64,000 bases of DNA from Clostridia bacterium. GTDB taxonomy: Bacteria > Bacillota > Clostridia > Christensenellales > CAG-314. Position 1 is the first letter of the stretch. Every line of letters begins with the position of its first letter. The notes beneath the pieces were generated by a model. It saw only the letters and a program-made list of their open reading frames with translations. It searched no databases and was not told where the DNA came from. Positions 24,811 through 32,428 of the stretch are shown here, one piece after another. The position numbers were made by a program, and so were the translations under genes. The stretch lies in NCBI GenBank assembly GCA_017457305.1, contig JAFTHP010000028.1, positions 1 through 64,000 of the forward strand. The letters are read 5' to 3'.

Positions 24811-27129
24811 TTAGTCAATATCCAAAGTGGAAATATCTATTTCCACACCCTCAAACTCGTCATCGGAACCGCTCTTGCCAATATTGTTGCCAAAGTAGGT
24901 GTTGTACACCCTATTTTCTTCCTGCAAAAATCTGCAAAGATTGGTTGTGCGAGCAGCAATGTAGTTATTGTGAATCATCAAGGCAAGAATCTTTTTGCTG
25001 CCAACAATAACTACCGCTTTCTTTGCACGAGTGATGGCTGTGTAAAGTAGGTTTTTATTGATAATTGTAGGTGGCCCGTTAACAAGCGGAACAACCACAA
25101 CGTCAAATTCGCTACCTTGGCTTTTGTGGATTGTAATGGCATACGCCAGCTGAATGTCCGTCAAATCCCCTTCGGTGTAGGTTGCCAAACGATTGTCGTC
25201 AAACAGCACTTCCATAGTGCCAGAGTAGCGGTCTATCTTGGTTACTTCGCCAATGTCCCCGTTAAAAATACCCGAGCCAGTTTCCACTGTGCCATCTGGG
25301 CGCAGACGAGTGTAGGTAAGGTCGTAGTTGTTGACCGTTTGCATAACCCTATCCCCTACCCTAACGGCAAATTTGCCAATTTGGAACTGTCCCTTGGTAA
25401 AAGTTGGTGGGTTGAGTGCCTGTTGCAACCTTGTATTGAGATTTTCCACCCCAGCCAAACCACTTTTTAGCGGACCAAGTACCTGAATTTCCTTTGCAGG
25501 AACACCAGTAAACTTTGGCAAACGAGTGGTAACAAGTTGCACAACGGTATCGGCAATTTGCTCGAAGTCCGTCATATTCATATAGAAGAAGTCCTTGCTG
25601 TGGTTGTTGATTTCTGGCATCTTACCTTTGTTAATTAGATGCGCATTGGAAACAATAAGGCTATCTTCCGATTGTCTGTAAATGTGTGTAAGGTATCTTA
25701 TTTCTATAACTTTGCTGGCGATGATATCAGCAAGCACGTTGCCAGCGCCAACACTTGGCAGTTGGTCCTTGTCGCCAACAAGCACCAAACGAGTGCCCTT
25801 TTCCAATGCCGAAAGCAAGCTGTACATAACGTGAACATCCACCATGGAAAGCTCGTCCACAATGACAACGTCGCAAGGCAAGGTGTTAAAGCGATTGTAC
25901 TTGAACGCCATCTTGTCGCCCTGCATTTCAAACCCAAGCATACGATGGATTGTTTTAGCATCCGAGCCAGTAGATTGTGCCAGGCGCTTGGCAGCACGAC
26001 CAGTTGGTGCGCAAAACTCCAAGCGAAGCCCTTGCGCAGACAAAATTTCGGCAATGCACTTGATGATGGTGGTTTTACCTGTACCCGGTCCACCGGTGAT
26101 TACCGTTACGCCATTGATAAGCGCCGAACGAACGGCACCAAGTTGACTTTCGTGGAAAGTGATGTGATTTACCTTTTCAAAGGTGGAAATAAGGCTGCTG
26201 CTGTCAATCAAAATGCGTTTTGCATCGTGGTTGAGTGTTACAAGCTTGTTTGCAATGGCTTTTTCCAATTTGTAGTATCTAACCAAAGCAATACAAGGGA
26301 CGTTATCCAAAACAAAGGTCTTGACGGTTGGCTCAAGCACCAATTTTGTGATGGTTTTGTCCACAAGTTCCACGTGCTGAGTTAGGTCCACACCCAACAG
26401 GGAAGAACAAGACACAAGCATATCTTCTGCTGTTAGGTAGGTGTTGCCCTGCTTTTCGGCAGTTTCCTTGAGTGTATACACAATTGCGGCACGCAAACGG
26501 AATTCGCTTAGCGCTTCCACACCCATGCTTTGAGCAATTTTGTCCGCTGTCAAAAAACCAACACCATCGATATCGTCAATTAGTCTGTAGGGATTTGCCA
26601 AAACTGTATTTTTGGTTTTTCCCTTGTAAATGTTATAAATTTTTGTTGCCAAATTGATGGTCATGCCAAAACTTTGCAAAAAGATAATTTGGTTTTGCAT
26701 GTCCTTGAGCTCGGCAACTGCGTTGGCAATATCCATTGCCTTCTTTTGAGAAATACCCTTGACCTTTGTTAGCATCATAGGGTTATTTTCTATAACACCA
26801 AAGGTGTCGTCGCCAAACATAGCATATATGTTGGAAGCTGTCTTTTCGCCAACACCCTTGATAAGTCCGCTGGACAAATACTTGATTATGCCCAGCTTGT
26901 TGGTTGGATTGCAAATTGAGTAACTTTCTACGGCAAGCTGTTCGCCGTACTTGCTGTGTAGTGACACCTTGCCTGTTACGTTTAGTATTGCACCTACAGA
27001 AAGGCTGGCAAAAGAACCAACGCAGGTGATATCATCTCCGTCGGTTGTTTCCAGTGACAAAACCGTATAGCCATTTTCTTCGTTTCGGAAAACTATTGCC
27101 GAAACTGTGCCTTTTACTGTAAGCTCCAC
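24811..27129 (-). CDS. recD2: ATP-dependent helicase RecD2
   Basis: 772 residues. N-terminal OB-like region, helix-hairpin-helix repeats (SGLIKGVGEKTASNIYAMFG, LTKVKGISQKKAMDIANAV, IDDIDGVGFLTADKIAQSM), then a superfamily 1B helicase core with Walker A VITGGPGTGKTTIIK (about 340-355), Walker B VVIVDELSMVD, and motif VI in AYAITIHKSQGSEFD...LLYTAITRAKK. This is the RecBCD-independent RecD2 family, a 5'-3' DNA helicase in repair and replication-fork upkeep. It is followed at 2 bases by comFC and begins 14 bases after metK. Confidence 0.95.
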   Translation of the reverse strand: MELTVKGTVSAIVFRNEENGYTVLSLETTDGDDITCVGSFASLSVGAILNVTGKVSLHSKYGEQLAVESYSICNPTNKLGIIKYLSSGLIKGVGEKTASNIYAMFGDDTFGVIENNPMMLTKVKGISQKKAMDIANAVAELKDMQNQIIFLQSFGMTINLATKIYNIYKGKTKNTVLANPYRLIDDIDGVGFLTADKIAQSMGVEALSEFRLRAAIVYTLKETAEKQGNTYLTAEDMLVSCSSLLGVDLTQHVELVDKTITKLVLEPTVKTFVLDNVPCIALVRYYKLEKAIANKLVTLNHDAKRILIDSSSLISTFEKVNHITFHESQLGAVRSALINGVTVITGGPGTGKTTIIKCIAEILSAQGLRLEFCAPTGRAAKRLAQSTGSDAKTIHRMLGFEMQGDKMAFKYNRFNTLPCDVVIVDELSMVDVHVMYSLLSALEKGTRLVLVGDKDQLPSVGAGNVLADIIASKVIEIRYLTHIYRQSEDSLIVSNAHLINKGKMPEINNHSKDFFYMNMTDFEQIADTVVQLVTTRLPKFTGVPAKEIQVLGPLKSGLAGVENLNTRLQQALNPPTFTKGQFQIGKFAVRVGDRVMQTVNNYDLTYTRLRPDGTVETGSGIFNGDIGEVTKIDRYSGTMEVLFDDNRLATYTEGDLTDIQLAYAITIHKSQGSEFDVVVVPLVNGPPTIINKNLLYTAITRAKKAVVIVGSKKILALMIHNNYIAARTTNLCRFLQEENRVYNTYFGNNIGKSGSDDEFEGVEIDISTLDID

Positions 27130-27142
27130 TTGTTAAAGCTCC

Positions 27143-28324
27143 TTAGATGTACTTTTTAAGGTCGTTTACCTTGTCAAGTTGTTCCCAAGCAAATTCTTCT
27201 CTGCCAAAGTGACCATAGCTTGCTGTTGCAAGATAGATTGGGCGTTGAAGTTGGAATTTTTCGATAATTGCGCGTGGGCGAAGGTCAAATTCTTCCCCAA
27301 TGATTTGTGACAAAACTGCATCGCTTACCTTGCCTGTGCCGTAGGTGTTAACGTCGATACTAACTGGTTTACTGCGACCAATTGCATAGGAAACTTGAAC
27401 TTGAATTTTGTCCGCCAAACCTGCAGCAACAATGTTCTTGCAAATGTAACGTGCCATATATGCAGCAGAACGGTCTACCTTTGTTGGATCCTTTCCGCTG
27501 AAAGCACCGCCACCGTGAGCGCAGTATCCGCCATATGTATCAACGATGATTTTGCGTCCGGTTAGTCCGCTATCTGCAGCTGGTCCACCAATTTCAAAGC
27601 GACCAGTTGGGTTGATATAGTACTTTGTTTTTTCATCCAACAAGTCAAGTGGAACAACAGGACGAATAACGTGTGTGATCATATCTTGTGCGATTGTTGC
27701 ACTATCCACTGTTGGGCTGTGTTGTGTGGACAAAACGATTGTATCAATACGGCAAGGATTGTCGTTTTCGTCGTATTCTACTGTAACTTGGCACTTTCCG
27801 TCTGGACGAAGATACTCTAGTATGCCTTCCTTTCTAACTTGTGCAAGGCGGTAGCTAATTTTTTGTGCAAGCATAATTGCCATTGGCATAAGTTCGGGTG
27901 TTTCGTTGCAAGCGTAACCGAACATCATACCTTGGTCGCCAGCGCCGTACAAGTCCAAAATTTCGCCACGGTCCTTGTATTCGCCGGAGTTGTCTACACC
28001 AAGAGCAATATCGGGAGATTGCTTGTCCAAAGAAATGATAACACCGCAGCTGTCAGCATCGAAGCCAAACTTTGCGCGAGTGTAGCCAATGTTACGAACT
28101 GTATCGCGAACGATGGATGCGTAATCTACCACTGCTGTTGTGGTGATTTGTCCCATAACAAATACTGTGCCTGTGCAAACAACCGATTCGCAAGCAACAC
28201 GTGCATTGGGGTCTTTTGCCAAAATAGCATCCAAAATAGCGTCGGAAATTTGGTCGCACATTTTGTCTGGGTGTCCTTCGGTAACACTTTCCGAAGTGAA
28301 AAATCTGTGTTTGTTTTGTATCAT
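27143..28324 (-). CDS. metK: S-adenosylmethionine synthetase
   Basis: 393 residues from the ATG at 28324, 9 bases after AAAAGGAGAA; a longer frame upstream runs into the riboswitch terminator and is rejected. It makes SAM from methionine and ATP. It shows the signature [21 protein letters not shown] (only part quoted here as text), [12 protein letters not shown] and [16 protein letters not shown]. It heads the metK-recD2-comFC-secA-prfB series and is controlled by the SAM-I riboswitch just upstream, so SAM should turn the transcript off. Confidence 0.97.
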   Translation of the reverse strand: MIQNKHRFFTSESVTEGHPDKMCDQISDAILDAILAKDPNARVACESVVCTGTVFVMGQITTTAVVDYASIVRDTVRNIGYTRAKFGFDADSCGVIISLDKQSPDIALGVDNSGEYKDRGEILDLYGAGDQGMMFGYACNETPELMPMAIMLAQKISYRLAQVRKEGILEYLRPDGKCQVTVEYDENDNPCRIDTIVLSTQHSPTVDSATIAQDMITHVIRPVVPLDLLDEKTKYYINPTGRFEIGGPAADSGLTGRKIIVDTYGGYCAHGGGAFSGKDPTKVDRSAAYMARYICKNIVAAGLADKIQVQVSYAIGRSKPVSIDVNTYGTGKVSDAVLSQIIGEEFDLRPRAIIEKFQLQRPIYLATASYGHFGREEFAWEQLDKVNDLKKYI

Positions 28325-28370
28325 ACTTTTCTCCTTTTGTAACCATCGAAGGCGTGTTTGCACTTGGGCA

Positions 28371-28558
28371 AAAAAAATGTCTTGTCAGCCTAGGACAAGA
28401 CAAAAATGCGCAATTTGTGCTTTCGCCGTCCCATCTTTCGAGCAAGTAGCCTGCCCATTGTTAAAAGCATTGCCCTTCCCCGCGGAATTTAGCACCTAAC
28501 ACTATTTTAGGTTGCTGTGACTTCACCGAGTCCGTCTCTCTGTCACTCTCGATAGGTT
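28371..28558 (-). promoter_or_regulatory. SAM-I (S-box) riboswitch with terminator, upstream of metK
   Basis: Reading the minus strand, P1 is closed by CCTATC (28556-28551) and GATGGG (28435-28430). Inside are GAGAGTGACAGAGAGACGGA, the GAAGTCACAGCAACC segment, and the hallmark TAGGTGCTAAATTCCGC of P3/J3-4. An intrinsic terminator with stem TGTCTTGTC/GACAAGACA and eight T follows (28402-28371). Established S-box logic: SAM binding favours the terminator and lowers metK expression. Confidence 0.92.
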
Positions 28559-28567
28559 TATGGCAGA

Positions 28568-28596
28568 ATTGTACCATCTTGATGCAAAGTTGTCAA
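28568..28596 (-). promoter_or_regulatory. Promoter of the metK leader
   Basis: TTGACA (28596-28591), 17-base spacer, TACAAT (28573-28568). Transcription should begin near 28561, directly at the riboswitch. Confidence 0.85.
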
Positions 28597-28599
28597 GCA

Positions 28600-28825
28600 T
28601 ATGCCTGTGCGTAGTATCATTTTTGCACACTTTGCTTAACCTTTGTTGAAAAGATTTTCTGCCACCACTAATCGTAGCTACGACATTGAATACAACCGCA
28701 GTTGTTTTTAGTGGTTCGTGTTCCACTCCCACACAAAACAACACTTCACTATCAAAAGAGCCACCTTGTTACAGATGGCTCGTTTTTTATAAAATTATAG
28801 TGTCAGCAACAATACTCCCGCAGTG
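28600..28825. other. Intergenic stretch; bidirectional terminator at its end
   Basis: Between the metK promoter and the end of the GPH gene I see no ORF with a ribosome site. A hairpin GAGCCA-N14-TGGCTC with T-tracts on both sides lies at about 28757-28792 and should end the GPH transcript (minus strand). Confidence 0.6.
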
Positions 28826-30706
28826 TTATTGTGCTTGTTCAGCGGTTTGTTGTTCGCTTTCCTTGCGTCTGTCAATTTCTTCCATCATCATATCGTAGTA
28901 TTTTTCGTCGATAATGAACTTCTTATCTTGAATAATCAAGGAAACAATCAAACAGATTACAGGGATAACTGTAACAGCGGCACGCAACCACAAACGCATA
29001 CCAATGTCGCCCTTGTCGCGGAAGTTGTCGTTAGCAGCATTGAATACTGGGATTCCGTTTGCACTATCCGTATTTGAAATGAGCATTGTGCAACTATTTT
29101 GTGTGTTGCTTGTAGTGTCGAAGCTTCTTACGTAATCAATGTTTTCGTTAGTAATGCTACCAAGATGGAAATGGTACACTACTTGGTTGCCACTCTTGCA
29201 CACAATGTAGGTATCCTGCAAGGTGTGTAGATATTCGGCATTGAGTTGCTTGCCCTTGAGTGCTGGGAATTGGTCGCTATCTAGCTTGGCTGTTAGATCT
29301 TCCAACTCTTGTTGATAACCAGCAGATTCTTCACTTGGCAATTTTTCCAACAAATCGAAGGCTTGACTAAGTTGTTGCAAGTAGTCGGCACGAACGTTTT
29401 CTTCGGTGGCGCTTTGTGTTGCTTCAATGCGGTCGAAGTGTCCTTTTTGACCTTCCATTGTAGAAACGTTTTGTGACAATCCGTAAACGGTGGATACAAC
29501 CAAAATGATGGTTACAATGCCGTACTTAACTGCATCGGCAAACTTTGCCATTAGCGGACGAAGGGTGGAAACAACGGCTTCGTTGCGTTCACCGCGCTTG
29601 TACTCGTTGTACTCTACGCAGTTGGTCATGTTGATAATACAAGCCATGTAGTACCAAGATTGTCCCACAAATACAAAAATACCAAACAAGCTCAATGTGA
29701 TAAGGTTAAATGGCAAAATGGACGTCCAACCAAGCAATGCTATGCCTGCGTAACCAATGCACGCCAAAACAATGGATATCTTTTGTAGTTTTTTGCGTCC
29801 AAATTTTTCCGAAAGTTTGGGGTAAACAAGTTGTGAGCCAATATTGAAGATACCAAATATTGCAACAAATGCAATAGCCATGCCATCGTATCCTATTTCT
29901 AGGTAGTACAGGTTGTAAGCCAAACCTACAAGCAAACTACTACCAACGTTGTAGAATAGCATTACAAGTGTCATCCACAAGATTTGGTCGTTGTTCTTGA
30001 TGGTGTTCCACATTTGCTTCATTGAAACTTTTTCCGTTTGTTCCATAGCGCTACGTGGAGTTTCCTTGATGAAGACAACCATCACAGTTTGCATCAAAAC
30101 AAAAATTACAGCAACAGCAATGGAAATCCATCCAAATGCTTGCAACACGTTACCTGGATACAAGAAGGAAATTCCGCCTTGTGCAATGAAAGCACCAACA
30201 CCAGCAAATACTACTGTGAGCATTGTTGCTTGGTTGCGTTGTTCCTTTTTGCTTGATAGGCTTGCTAGCATGGACCAATATCCAATGTCGTTCATGGTAA
30301 AGGTTGACTCCCACAACAGATACATCACTGCCATGAATACAACAAACTTCCAACCCACCAACGTTTGAACGTTGAACATGATTATCAAAATTAGACCGGT
30401 TAGTACTGCGCCAATCAAAATCCAGGGACGGAACTTACCGAACTTCATGTGAGAGCCTTCGATGATTGCTCCCATCATTGGGTCGTTGATAGCATCCCAA
30501 ATGCGACCAAACACACCAATAATCAAGCTGATTACGGTAAATTGTGCAATGGAAAGCGTCATGCCGAATTGGATGTAAGTTAGCAAGAAAGAAGATATAA
30601 GTTGGTAGGACATATCTCTTCCGATACCGCTTACGCCAAACAGCCACTTGTTTTTGTTAAATTGTCTGTCTTCTGCCGACAGATTTGCTTTTGCTGCTTT
30701 TGTCAT
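28826..30706 (-). CDS. GPH-family sugar symporter with large C-terminal insertion
   Basis: 626 residues, against about 450-500 for the glycoside-pentoside-hexuronide:cation symporter family. The core is typical: IWDAINDPMMGAIIEGSHMK and KFGKFRPWILIGA mark the first cytoplasmic loop, and MTNCVEYNEYKRGERNEAV the loop between the halves. After the penultimate helix (about 390-415) there is a hydrophilic insertion of roughly 160 residues (about 415-575) before the last helix (TVIPVICLIVSLII). By helix count the insertion lies outside the cell. The substrate is unknown; a glucuronide or glycoside feeding the GH79-like enzyme is possible. Confidence 0.85.
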   Translation of the reverse strand: MTKAAKANLSAEDRQFNKNKWLFGVSGIGRDMSYQLISSFLLTYIQFGMTLSIAQFTVISLIIGVFGRIWDAINDPMMGAIIEGSHMKFGKFRPWILIGAVLTGLILIIMFNVQTLVGWKFVVFMAVMYLLWESTFTMNDIGYWSMLASLSSKKEQRNQATMLTVVFAGVGAFIAQGGISFLYPGNVLQAFGWISIAVAVIFVLMQTVMVVFIKETPRSAMEQTEKVSMKQMWNTIKNNDQILWMTLVMLFYNVGSSLLVGLAYNLYYLEIGYDGMAIAFVAIFGIFNIGSQLVYPKLSEKFGRKKLQKISIVLACIGYAGIALLGWTSILPFNLITLSLFGIFVFVGQSWYYMACIINMTNCVEYNEYKRGERNEAVVSTLRPLMAKFADAVKYGIVTIILVVSTVYGLSQNVSTMEGQKGHFDRIEATQSATEENVRADYLQQLSQAFDLLEKLPSEESAGYQQELEDLTAKLDSDQFPALKGKQLNAEYLHTLQDTYIVCKSGNQVVYHFHLGSITNENIDYVRSFDTTSNTQNSCTMLISNTDSANGIPVFNAANDNFRDKGDIGMRLWLRAAVTVIPVICLIVSLIIQDKKFIIDEKYYDMMMEEIDRRKESEQQTAEQAQ

Positions 30707-30751
30707 AAATAGCTCCTTGCAAATATTTGTTACTAACTTGTATTATATCAT

Positions 30752-30904
30752 ACAAAGAGATATTTTTGTTAGAAATGAAAAACAATTTGGTTTGTTCACA
30801 AAACAATTATCTTTGCACACTGCAAAGCTGTTGCGATGTGTGATGATGTGCCTTTTTATTCAGCCCACTTATTGAATTATACACAAAAACGTGGTAAAAT
30901 TAAG
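30752..30904 (+). repeat. Direct repeat copy A: promoter region of the HicB-like gene
   Basis: About 153 bases between the GPH gene and the HicB-like gene. The first 55 or so bases and the last 33 or so match copy B at 31658-31808 closely; the middle is more diverged. The right end carries TTGAAT (30872-30877), 17 bases, TAAAAT (30895-30900) with an extended TGG, the likely promoter of the HicB-like gene. Confidence 0.75.
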
Positions 30905-30923
30905 TGCAGGAGACGTGAAAATT

Positions 30924-31595
30924 ATGATAAGATGCAAGTTGGAATATTTAATTAAAAGTATAGATATTATACCCAGAAAACGCTTGATTTTTTTATTCGA
31001 TAAAGATAGCCAATTTGAATTTCACAGGGTACACACAAAATCTATAGAAGAATTTAAAAATAAACAATACGATTTAAGTGATGAATATCAAAGAATAATG
31101 TATGAAGTGGAAAAAGATGCTGATGATTCCCTTCGTGATAAATACAAGGGTATATTTAACGAAATCAATCAAATTTGTATAGAAAATAACACATACCCTA
31201 TTTTTGATGATCCATCTAATATTGAAAAATGTTTGCAATTAAGAGAAGATCTTCTTAGAGTCTATGACGAAGAAATTATTAAAAAGTTTTTTGATGGAAA
31301 GACCCTTAGAGACTACGAACCGCCACGTTTAAGAGAAGTATATTTATATCCTGCCGTCTTTGAAAAAGAAAATGACGGATATGCTGTAACTGTTCCGGAT
31401 ATTTTTGGCGGAGTAACGTGTGGAGATAGTTACGAAGATGCCCTAAAAATGGCAGAAGATATGGTAAAAATGATGTTGATTGAAGCGCCAGGGCAATGTT
31501 TTGAACCTAAAAGTTTAGAAGAAACAAAGAAAAATTTCCCAAATAAAATAGTTGTAATGATTAGAGTAGAAATAGATAAAGATTGCATCAAATAA
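30924..31595 (+). CDS. HicB-like antitoxin-fold protein with long N-terminal extension
   Basis: 223 residues from the ATG at 30924, with AGGAGA about 11 bases before it; the longer frame from GTG 30891 begins inside the promoter. The C-terminal 75 residues fit the HicB fold: YLYPAVFEKENDGYAVTVPDIFGG then CGDSYEDALKMAEDMVKMML. The first 130 residues are charged and helical and not recognised. Typical HicB proteins are 70-140 residues and pair with a HicA toxin; no HicA ORF lies beside it. It could be a solo regulator. The gene lies between two copies of the same ~150-base sequence and ends with a strong terminator (31599-31628). Confidence 0.65.
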   Translation: MIRCKLEYLIKSIDIIPRKRLIFLFDKDSQFEFHRVHTKSIEEFKNKQYDLSDEYQRIMYEVEKDADDSLRDKYKGIFNEINQICIENNTYPIFDDPSNIEKCLQLREDLLRVYDEEIIKKFFDGKTLRDYEPPRLREVYLYPAVFEKENDGYAVTVPDIFGGVTCGDSYEDALKMAEDMVKMMLIEAPGQCFEPKSLEETKKNFPNKIVVMIRVEIDKDCIK

Positions 31596-31598
31596 AAC

Positions 31599-31628
31599 AA
31601 AAAAGGCAGGAACACCTGCCTTTTTTTG
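31599..31628 (+). terminator. Terminator of the HicB-like gene
   Basis: Stem GGCAGG/CCTGCC with short loop, A-tract before and seven T after. Confidence 0.85.
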
Positions 31629-31657
31629 ATTTAAAATTTTATTCTATTGGAATCAAC

Positions 31658-31808
31658 CAAACAGATATTTTTGTTAGAAACGAAAAATAATTTGGTTTGT
31701 TCCCAAACAACAATACTTACACGTCAGAATCTGATAGCTCTACAAAACTTGATGCCTATTTTTATATCTATACATATTGAATTTTCACAAATATTGTGGT
31801 AAAATCAA
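31658..31808 (+). repeat. Direct repeat copy B: CRISPR leader derived from the same promoter region
   Basis: The counterpart of 30752-30904. It again ends in TTGAAT (31777-31782), 17 bases, TAAAAT (31800-31805) with extended TGG. The match runs into the first, degenerate CRISPR repeat, whose 5' third (GTAAAATCAAG) belongs to this copied promoter rather than to the repeat consensus. It would start transcription into spacer 1. Confidence 0.7.
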
Positions 31809-32097
31809 GATGATGTTTTTTTGTGTGATATAATAGAGCCCAAGAAGTTAACAACCCAACGGCAGTTTTAGTTCCCTGATGTTTTTTGGTGTGATATAAT
31901 AATACTAATACCCGCCATAATTACAGCCATGTTTTAGTTCCCTAATGTTTTTTGGTGTGATATAATCGTACGCGACCTACTACGTAGGCAACCCGGTTTT
32001 AGTTCCCTGATGTTTTTTTGTGTGATATAATAAACCTTGCTTGATGTTTCCCCAAGTCTTGGTTTTAGTTCCCTGATGTTTTTTGGTGTGATATAAT
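31799..32097 (+). CRISPR. CRISPR array, 5 repeats (first degenerate) and 4 spacers, promoter in each repeat
   Basis: Repeats of 36 bases lie at 31799-31834 (5' third degenerate), 31865-31900, 31931-31966 (one change), 31996-32031 (one change) and 32062-32097. Consensus begins GTTTTAGTTCCCTGATG and ends GGTGTGATATAAT. Spacers are 31835-31864, 31901-31930, 31967-31995 and 32032-32061 (30, 30, 29 and 30 bases). Each repeat ends in TGATATAAT, a perfect extended -10 (TGnTATAAT), with TTCCCT 17 bases upstream in the -35 position, so every spacer can have its own start, as is known for Neisseria type II-C arrays. Pairing with the tracrRNA anti-repeat at 35816-35781 shows that crRNAs are read from the plus strand. 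Confidence 0.95.
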
Positions 32098-32106
32098 AGG
32101 TGAACT

Positions 32107-32146
32107 AGAAAATACCCCCAAACTGTGAAATGTTTGGGGGTATTTT
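32107..32146. terminator. Terminator closing the CRISPR array
   Basis: A near-perfect hairpin AAAATACCCCCAAAC / GTTTGGGGGTATTTT with an 8-base loop, about 13 bases after the last repeat. It should stop crRNA transcripts on the plus strand and can also act from the other side. Confidence 0.8.
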
Positions 32147-32167
32147 GCATATTTCGGCAAATATTGA

Positions 32168-32206
32168 TAGCAAAACAGCTTCGTTAATAAGCTGTTTTTT
32201 TTAAAA
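32168..32206 (-). terminator. Terminator of the cas9 operon
   Basis: Stem AACAGCTT/AAGCTGTT with a T-tract on the minus strand, directly after the short cas1-like ORF. Confidence 0.7.
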
Positions 32207-32213
32207 AACAGTT

Positions 32214-32426
32214 TTATTCATCCATAAAAAAGGACATTTGAATTGTTTTTGCAGGTTTTTCCTGCGGTTTGGGTTTGCCTGAAACAACCTTGATTGTTGT
32301 AGAATAGTTATCCAACATCAAACAGTTGATATCCTGCAATGGAAAAGTTGTTTCCCCAACCACTAGCTGTTGATCCTTTACGTGCAACGACAGCGGTTTG
32401 CTTATAAAAATGTTGATATATGCCAT
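32214..32426 (-). CDS. Truncated Cas1 N-terminal domain (cas1 remnant or mini-protein)
   Basis: 70 residues, starting 2 bases after the cas9 stop, exactly where cas1 follows cas9 in type II-C operons. Residues 1-45 (INIFISKPLSLHVKDQQLVV then FPLQDINCLMLDNYSTTI) match the first beta-strands of Cas1 proteins. The remaining 250 or so residues of Cas1, with the catalytic Glu, His and Asp/Glu, are missing; instead there is a Lys/Pro linker and a tail ending TIQMSFFMDE. The tail resembles the QLSLF-type clamp-binding pentapeptide, which may be chance. The frame is intact, so it is either an in-frame deletion remnant or a retained small protein. It cannot integrate spacers. Confidence 0.65.
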   Translation of the reverse strand: MAYINIFISKPLSLHVKDQQLVVGETTFPLQDINCLMLDNYSTTIKVVSGKPKPQEKPAKTIQMSFFMDE

Positions 32427-32428
32427 AG

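Noticed and set aside
31967..31995. Spacer 3 contains a short palindrome (CCTAC-TAC-GTAGG), perhaps a structural RNA
   Set aside because: Five base pairs in a spacer can occur by chance; by eye I saw no matching target in this window.
32062..32146. A sixth repeat or fifth spacer after 32097
   Set aside because: Only a terminator hairpin follows; no repeat-like sequence closes a further spacer.
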